From assembly GCA_029959085.1 (NCBI GenBank), contig JARWIR010000001.1, positions 67,084,899 through 67,148,898 on the forward strand: 64,000 bases of DNA, written 5' to 3'. The notes beneath the pieces are model-generated. The model ran no database searches. It was not told the origin of the DNA and was given only the letters and a program-made list of their open reading frames with translations. The stretch is from Nemophila menziesii (lineage: Eukaryota > Streptophyta > Magnoliopsida > Boraginales > Hydrophyllaceae). The position numbers and the translations under genes were made by a program. Shown here in pieces: positions 43,476-55,029 of the stretch (position 1 is its first letter; each line of letters opens with the position of its first letter).

Positions 43476-45539
43476 ATGAACCCTCCGCCGCCGGAACTGA
43501 CTGGCGCGGCGACGCAAGCAGGAAAACCACCGGAGGAAATGAACGTAACCATGACCGATGCTGCTACAGACCATGCTCTCACTGAAACGCTTCAAAATGG
43601 TGATCAACAAATGACGGATTTTCCAGAGTTAGCCACTGCAATTGCAGATAGCAGAGCGGGTAAACGCCATCGATCAAATGCTGTGAGATCAACATCAGAA
43701 GCCGCGCCTTCTGCAGGGGCGCCTACACATGCGATTAATCCAGCCACTGGATCATCAGAACATGCCGTAAAAAAATCCCACTGTAATCACAGGTAACTCT
43801 AATTCTGGGAATTTCATTAGACCTAGACTAAGTGGTTGGAAAGGGACCGTAACCGGGAATAACCTGGTCATACCAATCATGGAGGATAACGTTAAAACTA
43901 GGATTGATCGAATAATAGGCGAAGAGGAATTTTTCGAGTTAGAGGACCTAATTGAGGACGATGAGGAGGTAGAAAGTAGCGACTCTATCCCTACGGTAAT
44001 TAGAACAGGAGATGAAATTCAAGAGGGTGTTAGATTATGGCGCAACACTGCGGTTATTAGGCTATTGGGTAGAGAAGTTGGGTATACTTACTTATCGTCG
44101 GAACTTAAGTAGATTTGGACACCAAAGGGACACCTTGAAATAGTCGATGTTGGATATGGGTATTATATGGTGAACTTTGAGCTAAGGGATGATTTCAATT
44201 TTGCTTTATCTGGGGGACCTTGGATGGTCCTTGATCACTACCTAATCGTTAGAGAATGGACTCCGAAATTTAACGCGGCTTCCAATTCAATAACAACAAC
44301 TATGGCATGGGTAACGATCACGAATGTAGGTATGCAAAATTACACCGCTCGTATTTTAAGGAAAATTGGAGACAAACTTGGTCGCACTGTTAAAATTGAT
44401 CCAATGACCAAAGTGCGCTTAAGAGGAAATTATGCTCGGCTAGCTATTGAACTCGATTTGAATAAACCGCTAGAGCCGGAGGTGAGAATTGGGTCGAAAA
44501 TATGTAGGGTGGAGTACGAAGGTTTACATTTAATATGTTTTGGGTGTGGGAGATTCGGGCATAGAAAAGAAAATTACCCACCAAATAGCCCGTATAGAAT
44601 GGAGGTGGAAAGGAATAATTCAAGAGGAAAAGAGATTCATGCAGAAAGTGCTATAGAGGTACCGGTTGCGAAGGAGAAATATGGTGAGTGGATGACGGTG
44701 AGGCGAGGGAATAGAGGAGGTGGACGTGGTGCTATTAATAATACGACGAAAACCCAATTCCCGAGTAACTTAGGGTCTCGTTTTGAAGCACTTCGGGTGG
44801 AAGAGAATTTGAATGGTTCAAGGCAGAATGTGCAAAGTATTACAAGTAAGGGGCAATCTTCAGGTACTAAAACTAATAGTTATAAAGGGAAGAGTGTGTC
44901 ATGGGCTAATACGAATAACTTGAAAGCCGGGGGGTCTAATGGTCATAGTGTATTTACATCGCCGAACTTTGAGCAAAGAAGGCTGCTGGAAGATGCTGTT
45001 GAAGTCCATGAATTTAGTGCTATGGAGGAGCAGAAAGGAGAAAAAATATCAAAGAAAAAAAAGGCAAAAAAGGATCAAAGCCACAAAATGTTATTATTAA
45101 TTCAGGTGGAATTTTTGCTGCATATGTTATTGGGACAAATGTGGGGAACAAGCCTTGTAGTGATATGTGGACAGGTGGCGCAAGTGATGGTTTGGTTGAT
45201 GTGGATATTACTGAAGTGGCAAATAGTAACAGGGACAAAAATGCAATAAAAGGAAATTTAAATATAATTGATCCAGGGCCTGCCACTCCTCAGCACTCAA
45301 CTTCCATCCTTGCTATGGTAGCTGCGAGTGGACCAACAAGTCCAGGTGATAAATCTGATGGCGACATACTATCTCCAAGACCGCCGGACCCGATATGGGA
45401 CTTGGAGGCGCACGGGGAGGAGGACGCCGATAAGTGGCTTGACAGCCAAATTCCAGAAACCTTCGATGAAGCTGAGCGAGTACAGCTACTGGACAAGGAC
45501 CAGACAAGTGTGGATATGGAAATGGAGGCTCGCGCCTAA
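43476..45539 (+). pseudogene. LINE3 ORF1 (DUF4283 plus zinc knuckle)
   Basis: The nucleic-acid-binding ORF1 protein of a plant LINE, about 688 codons, starting at ATG 43476. A frameshift in the A7 run at 43769 moves it to the frame of 43879, a TAG interrupts at 44110-44112, and a second frameshift near 45060 (A-rich) leads to the last part (45141-45539). A DUF4283-type domain spans about 44020-44500 (GYYMVNFELRDDFNFALSGGPWMV, LIVREWTPKF, ARLAIELDLNKPL). The zinc knuckle CFGCGRFGHRKENYP (44540-44584) has lost its last Cys. A basic/Gly-rich linker and an acidic tail follow. Both frameshifts fall in A-runs. Confidence 0.85.
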
Positions 45540-45580
45540 TGCGCCTTGGGGTAATCGTGTTTATTTAAATTTTTTATTTA

Positions 45581-46420
45581 ATGGATTTATTAGATGTTTC
45601 AGGTAACACATGGGAGAAGTCTAGACATCCCATTAATATACTAGTTTGGAATTTCTATGGGGCGGCCAAACCAAGGTTTAGACGCATATTACGAGACATG
45701 ATGACCAATAAAAACGTGTGGCTCACGGTGATAATCGAACCGCGGGTCAATGGTATTACAACGAACAATATAATTAACTCTCTACAAAAGGAGAACTCGG
45801 TAAGAGTAGATTCCGAATGTTATAGGGGTGGCATTTGGATATTGTGGAATGATTCAAACATCAATGTTAGAGTACGTTCGGCGGGGCGCCAAGTAATTAA
45901 TGTAGAAGTTAGTCAGAATGGTGTAAGTCATGGATTTTCTCTGCCCTATACGCGAGTCCGGACTACAAACAGAGGGATATGCTATGGGATGCGCTTTATC
46001 ATACGTTTTGTAACATCAATTCCCCATGGCTAGTAGCAGGTGATTTTAATCAGGTTGGACTGGAGTTAGATAAAAAAAGGTGGTGTCTCGGGTGTTTCTA
46101 GGAGAATGGAAAAATTCGAAGAATGGAGACACAATTGTGGATTGATCGATCTTGGGTTTGAAGGTCCTCGCTACACTTGGTGCGACTCATGGAATTCGGG
46201 ACAATGTATTATGGAACGACTCGACAAAGCCTATGGTAATGTAGAGTGGCAGCTTCTGATTCCGAATACACGGGTAATCCATCTAGCAAGGGTTCATTCG
46301 GATCACTTACCGATTCTTATACAAGTGTGTCCAATTCAAAGACCGAGGATAGAGACATGTCGTTTTAGGTTCGAGACAGCATGGTGCCTTTATAAAAGAT
46401 TTCCAGTCTTTCGTGAATAG
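45581..46420 (+). pseudogene. LINE3 ORF2 endonuclease domain
   Basis: Start of ORF2 at ATG 45581, 41 bases after ORF1. ILVWNFYGAAKPRFRR (45640-45690) is the usual WNCRGA start; a Glu motif is present as VIIEPRV; GGIWILWND follows. A frameshift near 45945 is needed to read SPDYKQRDMLWDALYH and LVAGDFNQV, and a second one returns to the first frame at 46106 for EEWRHNCGLIDLGFEGPRYTW and HSDHLPILI. This is an apurinic-endonuclease-like fold that cuts target DNA. Its key motifs are kept, but the frame is broken. Confidence 0.82.
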
Positions 46421-46460
46421 TAATTAGGATAATAATAATACGAATATTGGAGATAGTATA

Positions 46461-48850
46461 ATGGCAATTCAAACCCACATAAACAAATGGAAGATCGAGG
46501 TGTTTGGGGACCTAACTCGTAAGAAAATAAGGCTTTGTGCTAGAATTAGGGGTATTCAGAAATCTCTTCAAGCCTCGTATAACTCGTCACTACGTGAGTT
46601 GGGTACAAAGTTAGCAAAGGAGTATGATAGTATTCTGGAACATGAAGAGATTATGCATTTTCAGAATTCAAAAGTGAAATGGGTTGAATCCGGAGATGGA
46701 AACACACATTATTATCACATTGCAGCATCCATAAGAAAGAAGAAAGCTCGTTGTATGAGGCTACTTAATGATCTTGACATTTGGGTCGATGACAAAGAGG
46801 AATTGAAACAAATGGTTAGAGATTATTTTGAGTCGGTGTATGAAGCTCCAACTATTCAACCAGATGAGTATAAGATGCCGTTTATTGAACCTATCGGGTT
46901 AGAAGTCACTAGTGAACTGGATAGGCCCTTTTTAGATGAAGAAATACGAACGGTTGTCTTTCAGTCGAATCCGACAAAAGCACCTGGGCCCGATGGTATG
47001 CTTGCTGCATTTTACCATAAGTGTTGGGGTATGGTGGGCCCGGCAGTCTGCAAAATGGTTCGGGAGGCAATCCAAGCTGGTCATCTTCCTTCGGGTCTGA
47101 ATGATACACTTATTCATCTTATTCCAAAAGTGTCGGATCCGTACCGGGTACGTTTATATCTTCCAATTAGCCTTATTAATTGTCCTGTTAAGTTTATTAT
47201 GAAGGCCATGGTCAATAGACTTAGGCCTATTCTGTCTAACATTATTGGCCCGTGCCAAAGTAGTTTCTTACCAGGTCGGTCTACGGTGGATAATGTTGTG
47301 CTGTTACGTGAAGTGGATCACAAGATGCGTCACCAGCAAGGAAGGAACGGAATAATGGCCGTTAAAATCGACCTCGCGAAAGCTTATGACAAGGTCAAAT
47401 GGGAATTCATCGAAGAGACAATCCAACATTTTGGGCTTCCGGAAAAGTGGATAAAGTTGATTATGTCAAGTATGAAGGAAAATGAGATGCAGGTTTTATG
47501 GAACGGGGAACCGTTACAACCGTTTATGCCTTACAGGGGTATTCGGCAAGGGGACCCCTTATCTCCGTACTTATTTGTCATGTGTATGGAAAGGCTATCT
47601 ATATTAATTCAGAAGCTTTGTAGCTCCGGGAGGTGGAAGGAGGTTCAGATTGGTCGTGGGGGTCCCAAATTATCACATTTATTTTTCGCGGATGATCTAA
47701 TCCTTTTTGGTGAAGCTTCTCTTTTGCAGGTACATATAATACAAGAGGCGATGGAATTGTTTTGTAATGAAGCGGGTCAGACTATTAGTGCAGAGAAGTT
47801 GCTGATTTATTTTTCCTCAAATGTTCCGGAAATACTTTAGAAGGAACTAGCACTAGCAAGTGGTTTTTGCCATAGTATTTCGTTTGGCTGTTACTTGGGT
47901 GTACCCATCTTATCTGGTAGACTACCTAAGGGTTTTTACAAAGGAATATTAGAAAAAATGAGAGGCAAGTTAGCGGCGTGGAAGACAAAGACTCTATCTC
48001 TAGCCGGTCGTATTACGCTAGCCCAATCGGTCTTAAATGCTATGCCGGTTTATCAGATGCAAGTTATGAAGCTACCCAAGTATGTATGTAAAGAAATTGA
48101 TAAAGTGGTCCGAAACTTTATTTGGGGTTCCACAAATTCGGAGAGAAAGATACATTGGGTTGCGTGGGAACAAATTTGCAAAACCAAAAAAATTGGTGGT
48201 CTTGGAATAAGAAGCGCAGAAATGTATAACTTGGCTTTGCTTGCTAAGCTTGGTTGGAGAATTCTTATTGGAGACGAATCGGTAGCGTGAGTCCAAATAT
48301 TCAAAAACAAGTATTTCAAAAACGGGGTCCTTAATCGTATATTGAATGGGAATGAATCAAGTGTCTGTAAAGCAATTTTTGTGGGGGTAAATGCTATTCG
48401 AGATGGTATTGAGGAGCAAAGGGTTGAGGGTGGACCGAGTGTAAGGTGGAAGTTTCATAGTTCGGGATCATTTACCGTTAAATCGGCTTTCATGAAGTTG
48501 GGCGAGCGGGAGGAGGATACGCCTTTCAAGTGGGATTTAATATGGAAGATGAAGTGCTCTCGAAAAGTGCGAGTTTTCCTATGGAGGGTTGTTCTTGATC
48601 GTATGGCCACTTTAATGAATTTATACAAAAGAAATATAGTGGAATCGATGAGATGCTGCATTTGCGGAACAGAAAGGGAGGACTTATTTCACGTTTTTCT
48701 AAGTTGTAAGGTAGCTAATCTTGTTTGGAAACTAATGGGTTTTACTTCGCAAGTACGAAGAGAGTTGGCCACGAGATTGGAAGCAGCTACGGAAATGGAG
48801 GCTGCTGCAGAATGGGGACCTGCTGCCGAGAGAAACCTGCTGACTGCTGG
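46461..48850 (+). pseudogene. LINE3 ORF2 reverse transcriptase and zf-RVT
   Basis: One frame of about 800 codons with only two internal stops (47838-47840 and 48288-48290). Pre-RT region (FQNSKVKWVESGDGNTHYYH), RT motifs NPTKAPGPDGMLAAFYHK, LIHLIPKV, SFLPGRSTVDNVVL, MAVKIDLAKAYDKVKWEF, GIRQGDPLSPYLFV and LFFADDLILFG (catalytic Asp residues present), thumb (YLGVPILSG, LAGRITLAQSVLNAMPVYQMQ), then zf-RVT (CSRKVRVFLWRVVLDRMATLMNL, CCICGTEREDLFHVFLSC). It ends where the LTR element inserts after LLTAG. It is the best preserved coding stretch in the window, so this LINE may be fairly young. Confidence 0.9.
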
Positions 48851-50617
48851 TGATGTCTCCCTATTTGTTCTAATTATTAGCTCTTTGGAGACATCCTTTT
48901 AGGTGAATAAATGATTTATTTGATAGACTTTGAGGCTTATTTGATCATATTGCACTTTCTCCCCTTGGAAATTAACTATTTGCAGAATCTGAGCTTTTGT
49001 GCGTAAATTTGATTGTTTTTAATGCAAAGTTAATTGGTTCTTGAATTTCATGAAATACCAATCCAAGGAGGAGAAGTGAGAATTAAGTCTTAGTGTATTT
49101 TAGAGTGTTAGGAAATGTTATTACTCGAGTTTCTATTTTTAGAGTGTGCTTTCCTATTTCTATTTCTTGATTTATTGATTTATTCTTTTTAAGCATATGC
49201 GGTTTAATTATTTATTTAATGTGAAGTTTTAAAAGATAAATGGTAATTACTTAGAGACCAAGTCAAGATAAAGAAGTAAAGGAAAGAAGATTTACATGGA
49301 AATAAGAAGATTTAGGAAAGATATATGCAAAGAAGGAAAAGATAAAGCTGCCTTATGAATCTGAAATTCCAGCCACGTTTCAAAGATAAGTCCATAACTT
49401 AAGATTGGCTATGAATCTGGACGAGTGGTCTGCACCAATAGAAAGCTCTTTCCGAGACAAGCAGTTTCATATATTGGAACTCCTCAAACGGATACGTATT
49501 GAATGAGATATGACCAAATCAAATCAGCAGCAGAATCTTACCTTTCCTAGATTTTAGAGCTACGAATTTAAGAGTTCTTGCCTTGTCTTCCACTCCAAGT
49601 AATTCGACCTAGGCTTGCTAACACCTATAAATACACCCCTTAGACCTCATAATTCAGGACCTCTCAATTATTATTCAATATATACATCTTTAGAGAGAGA
49701 GTCAGAGACTTCAAGAGCAAGAAGGCAAAGGAGAAGCTAGAGCTGGAGGAATTCTGTTCTTCCATCAACAGTCATCTAATCCTTAGGTTATATATTTCTT
49801 TTCTGTAATTAAATATGATGTCTTTCTATTTAATTTCAGTCTTTAAATTTACCATGAGCTAAACTTTTATATACTTGAGAATCGCAATAAAGGGATGAAC
49901 CCTAATTAATTTAATCTTTGTTTTGAATTTGGGATTGTATGATTTAAATTGAATTGAGTCTTAGGTATTGGATATTACTTTGTTCTTAATCACTATTTAT
50001 TTTCCGTACAACTAGAAATAGATTTTAGTATTTGGGCTATTCACTTTACTGGCGAAGTGATCATCCGACAGGCGGGTTTGAATACAGATCTAGGTAATAC
50101 CCGTGTAATGTCCGTTATTGACCGACAGGCTTCTAGTTACATAGCCAAAGAGGTAAATTCTTATCATCCGAAGAGGCATATTCGACCATACAGGTGTTTA
50201 TGATACTTTAGGATAACTCCTAGGTCCACCCGACAGGGGGCTAGGAGACATTAGAGTCCCGACTAATATACTAATACCAATTCTACCCTTAAACAAGCAT
50301 ATGTTATATTAATTAGGAGGATTCCTTGCGAGACTCAAGTACCTCTCTTATCTGAAGTCAGTCTTTTATTTGCTTTTATTTATTTTAATTTAGTTTTTAT
50401 TATTTGCATCTTTATTTATTAGAAAACCAAACAAAAATCTCTTATTTACTTTTCTGTTAAACAATTATTCTTGCTATCTGATTAATACTGGAGTTGAACC
50501 TAATCCGTCCCTGAGAACGAACTCGATTTATCGAATATTACTTGGACAACCGTACACTTGCGGTAATTGTGGTTCCTTTACTTTTGTACTTAATTTAATA
50601 ACAGACCAGGACCCACA
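48851..50617 (+). repeat. 5' LTR of the LINE3-inserted element
   Basis: TGATGTCTCCC to GGACCCACA. TATA box at 49625-49633 (CTATAAATA) before CACCCCTTAGACC. The right end lacks one C compared with the 3' LTR and is followed directly by CTTTAAAGAAG, not by a PBS. Confidence 0.9.
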
Positions 50618-51060
50618 CTTTAAAGAAGAACGCGAAATTAAAAAGAATAAAAATGAGCTTATACCGTTGAGGACGGTTATCTACTATCGTGTGGTGAAGA
50701 ATAAGTTTCGTCGTGAAAGTAAGAAGGCGAAACAGAGATACTGCCCTCCCCCTTTCAGAGATCGATTGAATAAAATTTTAAGGGGGAAGGTTCTAAGCTT
50801 ACATGCCAAGGACGGGGCAAATTCAAGCGGATGAGAACAACAAGGGCCTCAATACCATCTTCATGGAAGGTAACGCGTTGAACTTAAAGATGTAATAAAC
50901 AAAAGTGCTTCTTGGGAGACAACCCATGTTTAATTTGCTTTCTGTTTTCAATTCCTAGTGTATAATTCTAAGTTAGTGTCAAGTTTTAGTGTCTACTTTT
51001 AAAAGAAATGAGAAGGGTAGTGTGTTATTGGTGCAGGAATTGAGTTTGGGGTGCTAGGAA
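50618..51060 (+). pseudogene. Scrambled pol remnants
   Basis: Reads KEEREIKKNKNELIPLRTV, then KAKQRYCPPPFRDRLNKIL, a diverged form of the RT N-terminal region (KNELIPTRTVTGW, KATRKDHFPLPFIDQMLD in the family). Sequence like the end of pol follows, and then AACAAAAGTGCTTCTTGGGAG, which matches 2068-2090 after the E1 pol stop. So two deletion junctions lie within about 300 bp. Confidence 0.6.
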
Positions 51061-51067
51061 AAAAGAG

Positions 51068-51115
51068 ATGCGTTCAGGTCCGGTATACCGGGCCATACCT
51101 CCGGTATACCGCAGA
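51068..51115 (+). repeat. GC-rich hairpin block (short form)
   Basis: TCCGGTATACCGGGCC, then CTCCGGTATACCGCAG: two perfect or near-perfect CCGGTATACCGG palindromes. This is a shorter equivalent of 2250-2625. Confidence 0.75.
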
Positions 51116-51213
51116 GAGGTTGGTTTTGAAGAGATTGTTACCTTGTACAACTTTTACCTTATCAGAAGCAAACCCTATCCTCCCCCAATACGAATTTTTC
51201 AGACCTTAACCCT

Positions 51214-51219
51214 TATATA
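51214..51219 (+). promoter_or_regulatory. TATA-like box before the small ORF remnant
   Basis: TATATA in CTTATATACCTGCA, about 100 bp after the hairpin block and 295 bp before ATG 51514. The context TATATACCTGCA is identical at 61994. An A/C-rich leader follows. Confidence 0.45.
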
Positions 51220-51513
51220 CCTGCACAAAGACCACTACAACACGAAAGAACATTAAATCCTTCCTCCTAATCCATTCCAAACACACATCCAACACCACAA
51301 TCATTCAAGAACATCAAGAAATCTTCTCCTCCAACCTTAAGCCTCTTCATCAAAGCTTCAATCCTATTCATTAAACCTTCCCCGAGCCATACATATCGAT
51401 TACCCATCTCATATAACACCATAATACTTCATTATAGATCCTCAAAACATCAAATTTCAAAACTCTTCTCTAGTTTTTTATTATTTGAAGTTTTGAGTTT
51501 GGGGTTCATTGAG

Positions 51514-51760
51514 ATGTCAAAGATTTGGAAGACAAGAATACCATGAAGAGGAAGAAGAAGTTGAAGAACCTTGTATTACTTTTGGTGTTAAAAGATGTAG
51601 TTGAAAGAATTTTGGGAGGATAATCATGAAGAGGTGTTGAAACCCATAGGAAAAGTCACAAAATAGTTGGAGCTTATGCAAATCATATTACGTGGAGTGA
51701 GCAATGTTCAACATGCCACCTACGCAACACAATGAGCTCAACCTACACGCAACCATGGAA
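51514..51760 (+). pseudogene. 3' small ORF remnant
   Basis: ATG 51514 follows GAGTTTGGGGTTCATTGAG, as in the other copies, but the frame stops within a dozen codons. The end still aligns with the 62258 copy: LRGVSNVQHATYATQ against LLGVSTIQHATYSVL, then GCTGGTTCAGATACG after both. Decayed by stops. Confidence 0.6.
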
Positions 51761-51847
51761 ACCAGCTTCATGCTGGTTCAGATACGTTTTCCTATCCCTT
51801 TCTCATTTGTTTTATTAAGTTTTTATTTGCTTTATTGAGTCTTTTTT

Positions 51848-51867
51848 GAGTCGTGGGGACACGACTC
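51848..51867 (+). promoter_or_regulatory. Perfect stem-loop after the small ORF
   Basis: GAGTCGTGGGGACACGACTC, identical to 3521-3540. Confidence 0.6.
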
Positions 51868-53264
51868 ATTTTTGAGTTTTGGGTGGGGTTCGTTGCCTCA
51901 TCCCAATTTTATGTGTTTTACTGTTTTTTCAAAAAATTAATCTTAGGGTTGCGTTGACTGTAGAGTATTTTAAATGCCCCCATCAAGCATGTTTTTTATG
52001 AATTAATGATAGAAAATAGTTGACTTTAGATGTTAGTATAAAACACACTTTGATTGTATGCAAATATGAGATAATTGATAGGAAGAATTTATGAACAATG
52101 CAAAAGAAGTAAACTTGTGCTTAAGGATAATGGGTAGTTTGTAGAACGTGAGATCTAAATGAGTAGAGAACCCACTTAGGTATGAACTAGAGGCAAGCTG
52201 TGTAAATAGGAAGATGATAGAGGCAGTTCTTTGTTAGCCCCTTGAATCTTTTTTGGCCTTCTATCCCTGAATTAACTATATCCTTCTTAGACAAATTTTT
52301 AGCCTTTAAGCCTTTCTTTTGTCGCCACATTATAAGCCAATATCCCTTTAGATTGTTAGGCATGACCATATAACCCGCACTTGAATCACGATCCTGAGAC
52401 TTCCTGTCTTGAGCTTGAGTTTGGGGTGGTGGGTCCACTATATGGGAATTTACATTGGTTTGGGATTTTTGAGCTTATCAATTGTTCTTTGTGCTATACA
52501 TGATGATGTTTCACAGGTTTATTATATTGTAACCCTTTGCCGGGGTAATAGTGAATGGAAAAGAAGCTACGAGCTCAAGTTATGAAAAGGCATAACTATA
52601 AAAAATAGCATTATATCTCAACATTAAAAAGAGAGTCATAGCTATACAAAAGAAAAGAAAAAGAAAAAAATAAATGATTTGAAAAGAAAATATATTCGGA
52701 CCGGCAAAGTGGAAATTTTTAAGTGAATCATCCTTAGTGCTTATTGGGTTGATTGGGGACGCTAATTAAGCGCGTCAAATGGGTTGAGTGAGAACGTTAA
52801 TCGAGTGTAAACTCAAGCTCCTGGACAGTTTGTTGATGGTAAGTGAGGAGAGAGCCAAAAGCTCACTTCAAATTTACCAAATATACATACCATACCGTCC
52901 TTCAGCCTACGCTAAAACCGTAAAGTCCTCGTGATTCCTAGATGCACAATGAGTTAATAGGGAATATGCTAAGTGGAGCGTTCAAAGCAAGTAAAGATCG
53001 AGGAACACCCTATAGCCACCATCTTGAGATAAGTAATAAGCGTAACCTTCTAGCATTGTGAAATTAATTTTGGATTGATATTATTTTGTGTTTGATTTGC
53101 ATGATAAGTATAGGTGTATATTAATTCCTATATTAGACTATATGAAATTTATTTTAAGTTGTGCTTTGGGATTATTTTATAGATTCTACCTTCTGCGTTC
53201 ACCTAAAAGATCCTTTGTTTTTATTTTACTTTGTCGGGACGACAAAGGTTTGAGTTTGGGGTCT
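51868..53264 (+). other. Non-coding 3' region with polypurine tract
   Basis: No ORF. Matches 3541-4977 in the same order of landmarks. TGAGTTTGGGGT at 52416-52427 and again at 53251-53262, the latter two bases before the 3' LTR and therefore the polypurine tract. Confidence 0.8.
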
Positions 53265-55029
53265 TGATGTCTCCCTATTTGTTCTAATTATTAGCCCTTT
53301 GGAGACATCCTTTTAGGTGAATAAATGATTTATTTGATAGACTTTTAGGCATATTTGATCATATTGCACTTTCTCCCCTTGGAAATTAACTATTTGCAGA
53401 ATTTGAGCTTTTGTGCGTAAATTTGATTGTTTTTAATGCAAAGTTAATTGGTTCTTGAATTTCATGAAAGACCAATCCAAGGAGGAGAAGTGAGAATTAA
53501 GTCTTAGTGTATTTTATAGTGTTAGGAAATGTTTTTACTCGAGTTTCTATTTTTAGAGTGTGCTTTCCTATTTCTATTTCTTGATTTCTTGATTTATTCT
53601 TTTTAAGCATATGCGGTTTAATTATTTATTTAATGTGAAGCTTTAAAAGATAAATGGTAATTACTTAGAGACCAAGTCAAGATAAAGAAGTAAAGGAAAG
53701 AAGATTTACATGGAAATAAGAAGATTCAGGAAAGATATATGCAAAGAAGGAAAAGATAAAGCTGCCTTATGAATCTGAAATTCCAGCCACGTTTCAAAGA
53801 TAAGTCCATAACTTAAGATTGTCTATGAATCTGGACGAGTTGTCTGCACCAATAGAAAGCTCTTTCCGAGACAAGCAGTTTCATATATTGGAACTCCTCA
53901 AACGGATAAGTATTGAATGAGATATAACCAAATCAAATCAGCAGCAGAATCTTACCTTTCCTAGATTTTAGGGCTACGAATTTAAGAGTTCTTGCCTTAT
54001 CTTTCACTCCAAGTAATTCGACCTAGGGCTTGCTAACACCTATAAATACACCCCTTAGACCTCATAATTTAGGACCTCTCAATTATTATTCAATATATAC
54101 ATCTTTAGAGAGAGAGAGAGTCAGAGACTTCAAGAGCAAGAAGGCAAAGGAGAAGCTAGAGCTGGAGGAATTCTGTTCTTCCATCAACAGTCATCTAATC
54201 CTTAGGTTATATATTTCTTTTCTGTAATTAAATATGATGTCTTTCTATTTAATTTCAGTCTTTAAATTTACCATGAGCTAAACTTTATATACTTGAGAAT
54301 CGCAGTAAAGGGATGAACCCTAATTAATTTAATCTTTGTTTTGAATTTGGGATTGTATGATTTAAAATGAATTGAGTCTTAGGTATTGGATATTACTTTG
54401 TTCTTAATCACTATTTCTTTTCCGTACAACTAGAAATAGATTTTAGTATTTGGGCTATTGACTTTAGTGGCGAAGTGATCATCCGACAGCGGCGTTTGAA
54501 TACAGATCTAGGTAATACCCGTGTAATGTCTGTTATTGACCGACAGGCTTAACTAGTTACATAGCCAAAGAGGTAAATTCTTATCATCCGAAGAGGCATA
54601 TTCGACCATACAGGTGTTTATGATACTTTAGGATAGCTCCTAGGTCCACCCGACAGGGGGCTAGGAGACATTAGAGTCCCGACTAATATACTAATACAAA
54701 TTCTACCCTTAAACAAGCATAGGTTATATTAATTAGGAGGATTCCTTGCGAGACTCAAGTACCTCTCTTATCTGAAGTCAGTCTTATATTTGCTTTTATT
54801 TTAGTTTTTTTTATTTGCATCTTTAGTTATTAGAAAACCAAACAAAAATCTCTTATTTACTATCCTGTTAAACAATTATTCTTGCTATCTGATTAATACT
54901 AGAGTTGAACCTAATCCGTCCCTGAGAACGAACTCGATTTATCGAATATTACTTGGACAACCGTACACGTGTGGTAATTGTGGTTCCTTTACTTTTGTAC
55001 TTAATTTAATAACACACCAGGACCCACCA
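53265..55029 (+). repeat. 3' LTR of the LINE3-inserted element
   Basis: TGATGTCTCCC to GGACCCACCA, 1765 bp, TATA box at 54041-54048. Close to the 5' LTR throughout; small indels include a GAGAGAGAG repeat change near 54112 and a missing TTATTTATTTTAA stretch near 54800. Confidence 0.93.

Larger units (their letters stand above)
48851..55029 (+). mobile_element. Internally deleted gypsy element inside LINE3, TSD GCTGG
   Basis: Two LTRs of 1767 and 1765 bp flank 2647 bp of internal DNA. The 5-bp duplication GCTGG is exact (48846-48850 and 55030-55034), so the boundaries are certain. The PBS, gag, protease and most of pol are missing: after the 5' LTR comes an RT-start remnant, then the 3' region with GC-hairpin, TATA-like box, small-ORF remnant, stem-loop and polypurine tract. 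In the first ~525 aligned LTR bases I count about ten differences, so the insertion is relatively young. Lack of a PBS implies the deletion came after insertion, or that the copy formed by template switching. Confidence 0.93.
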
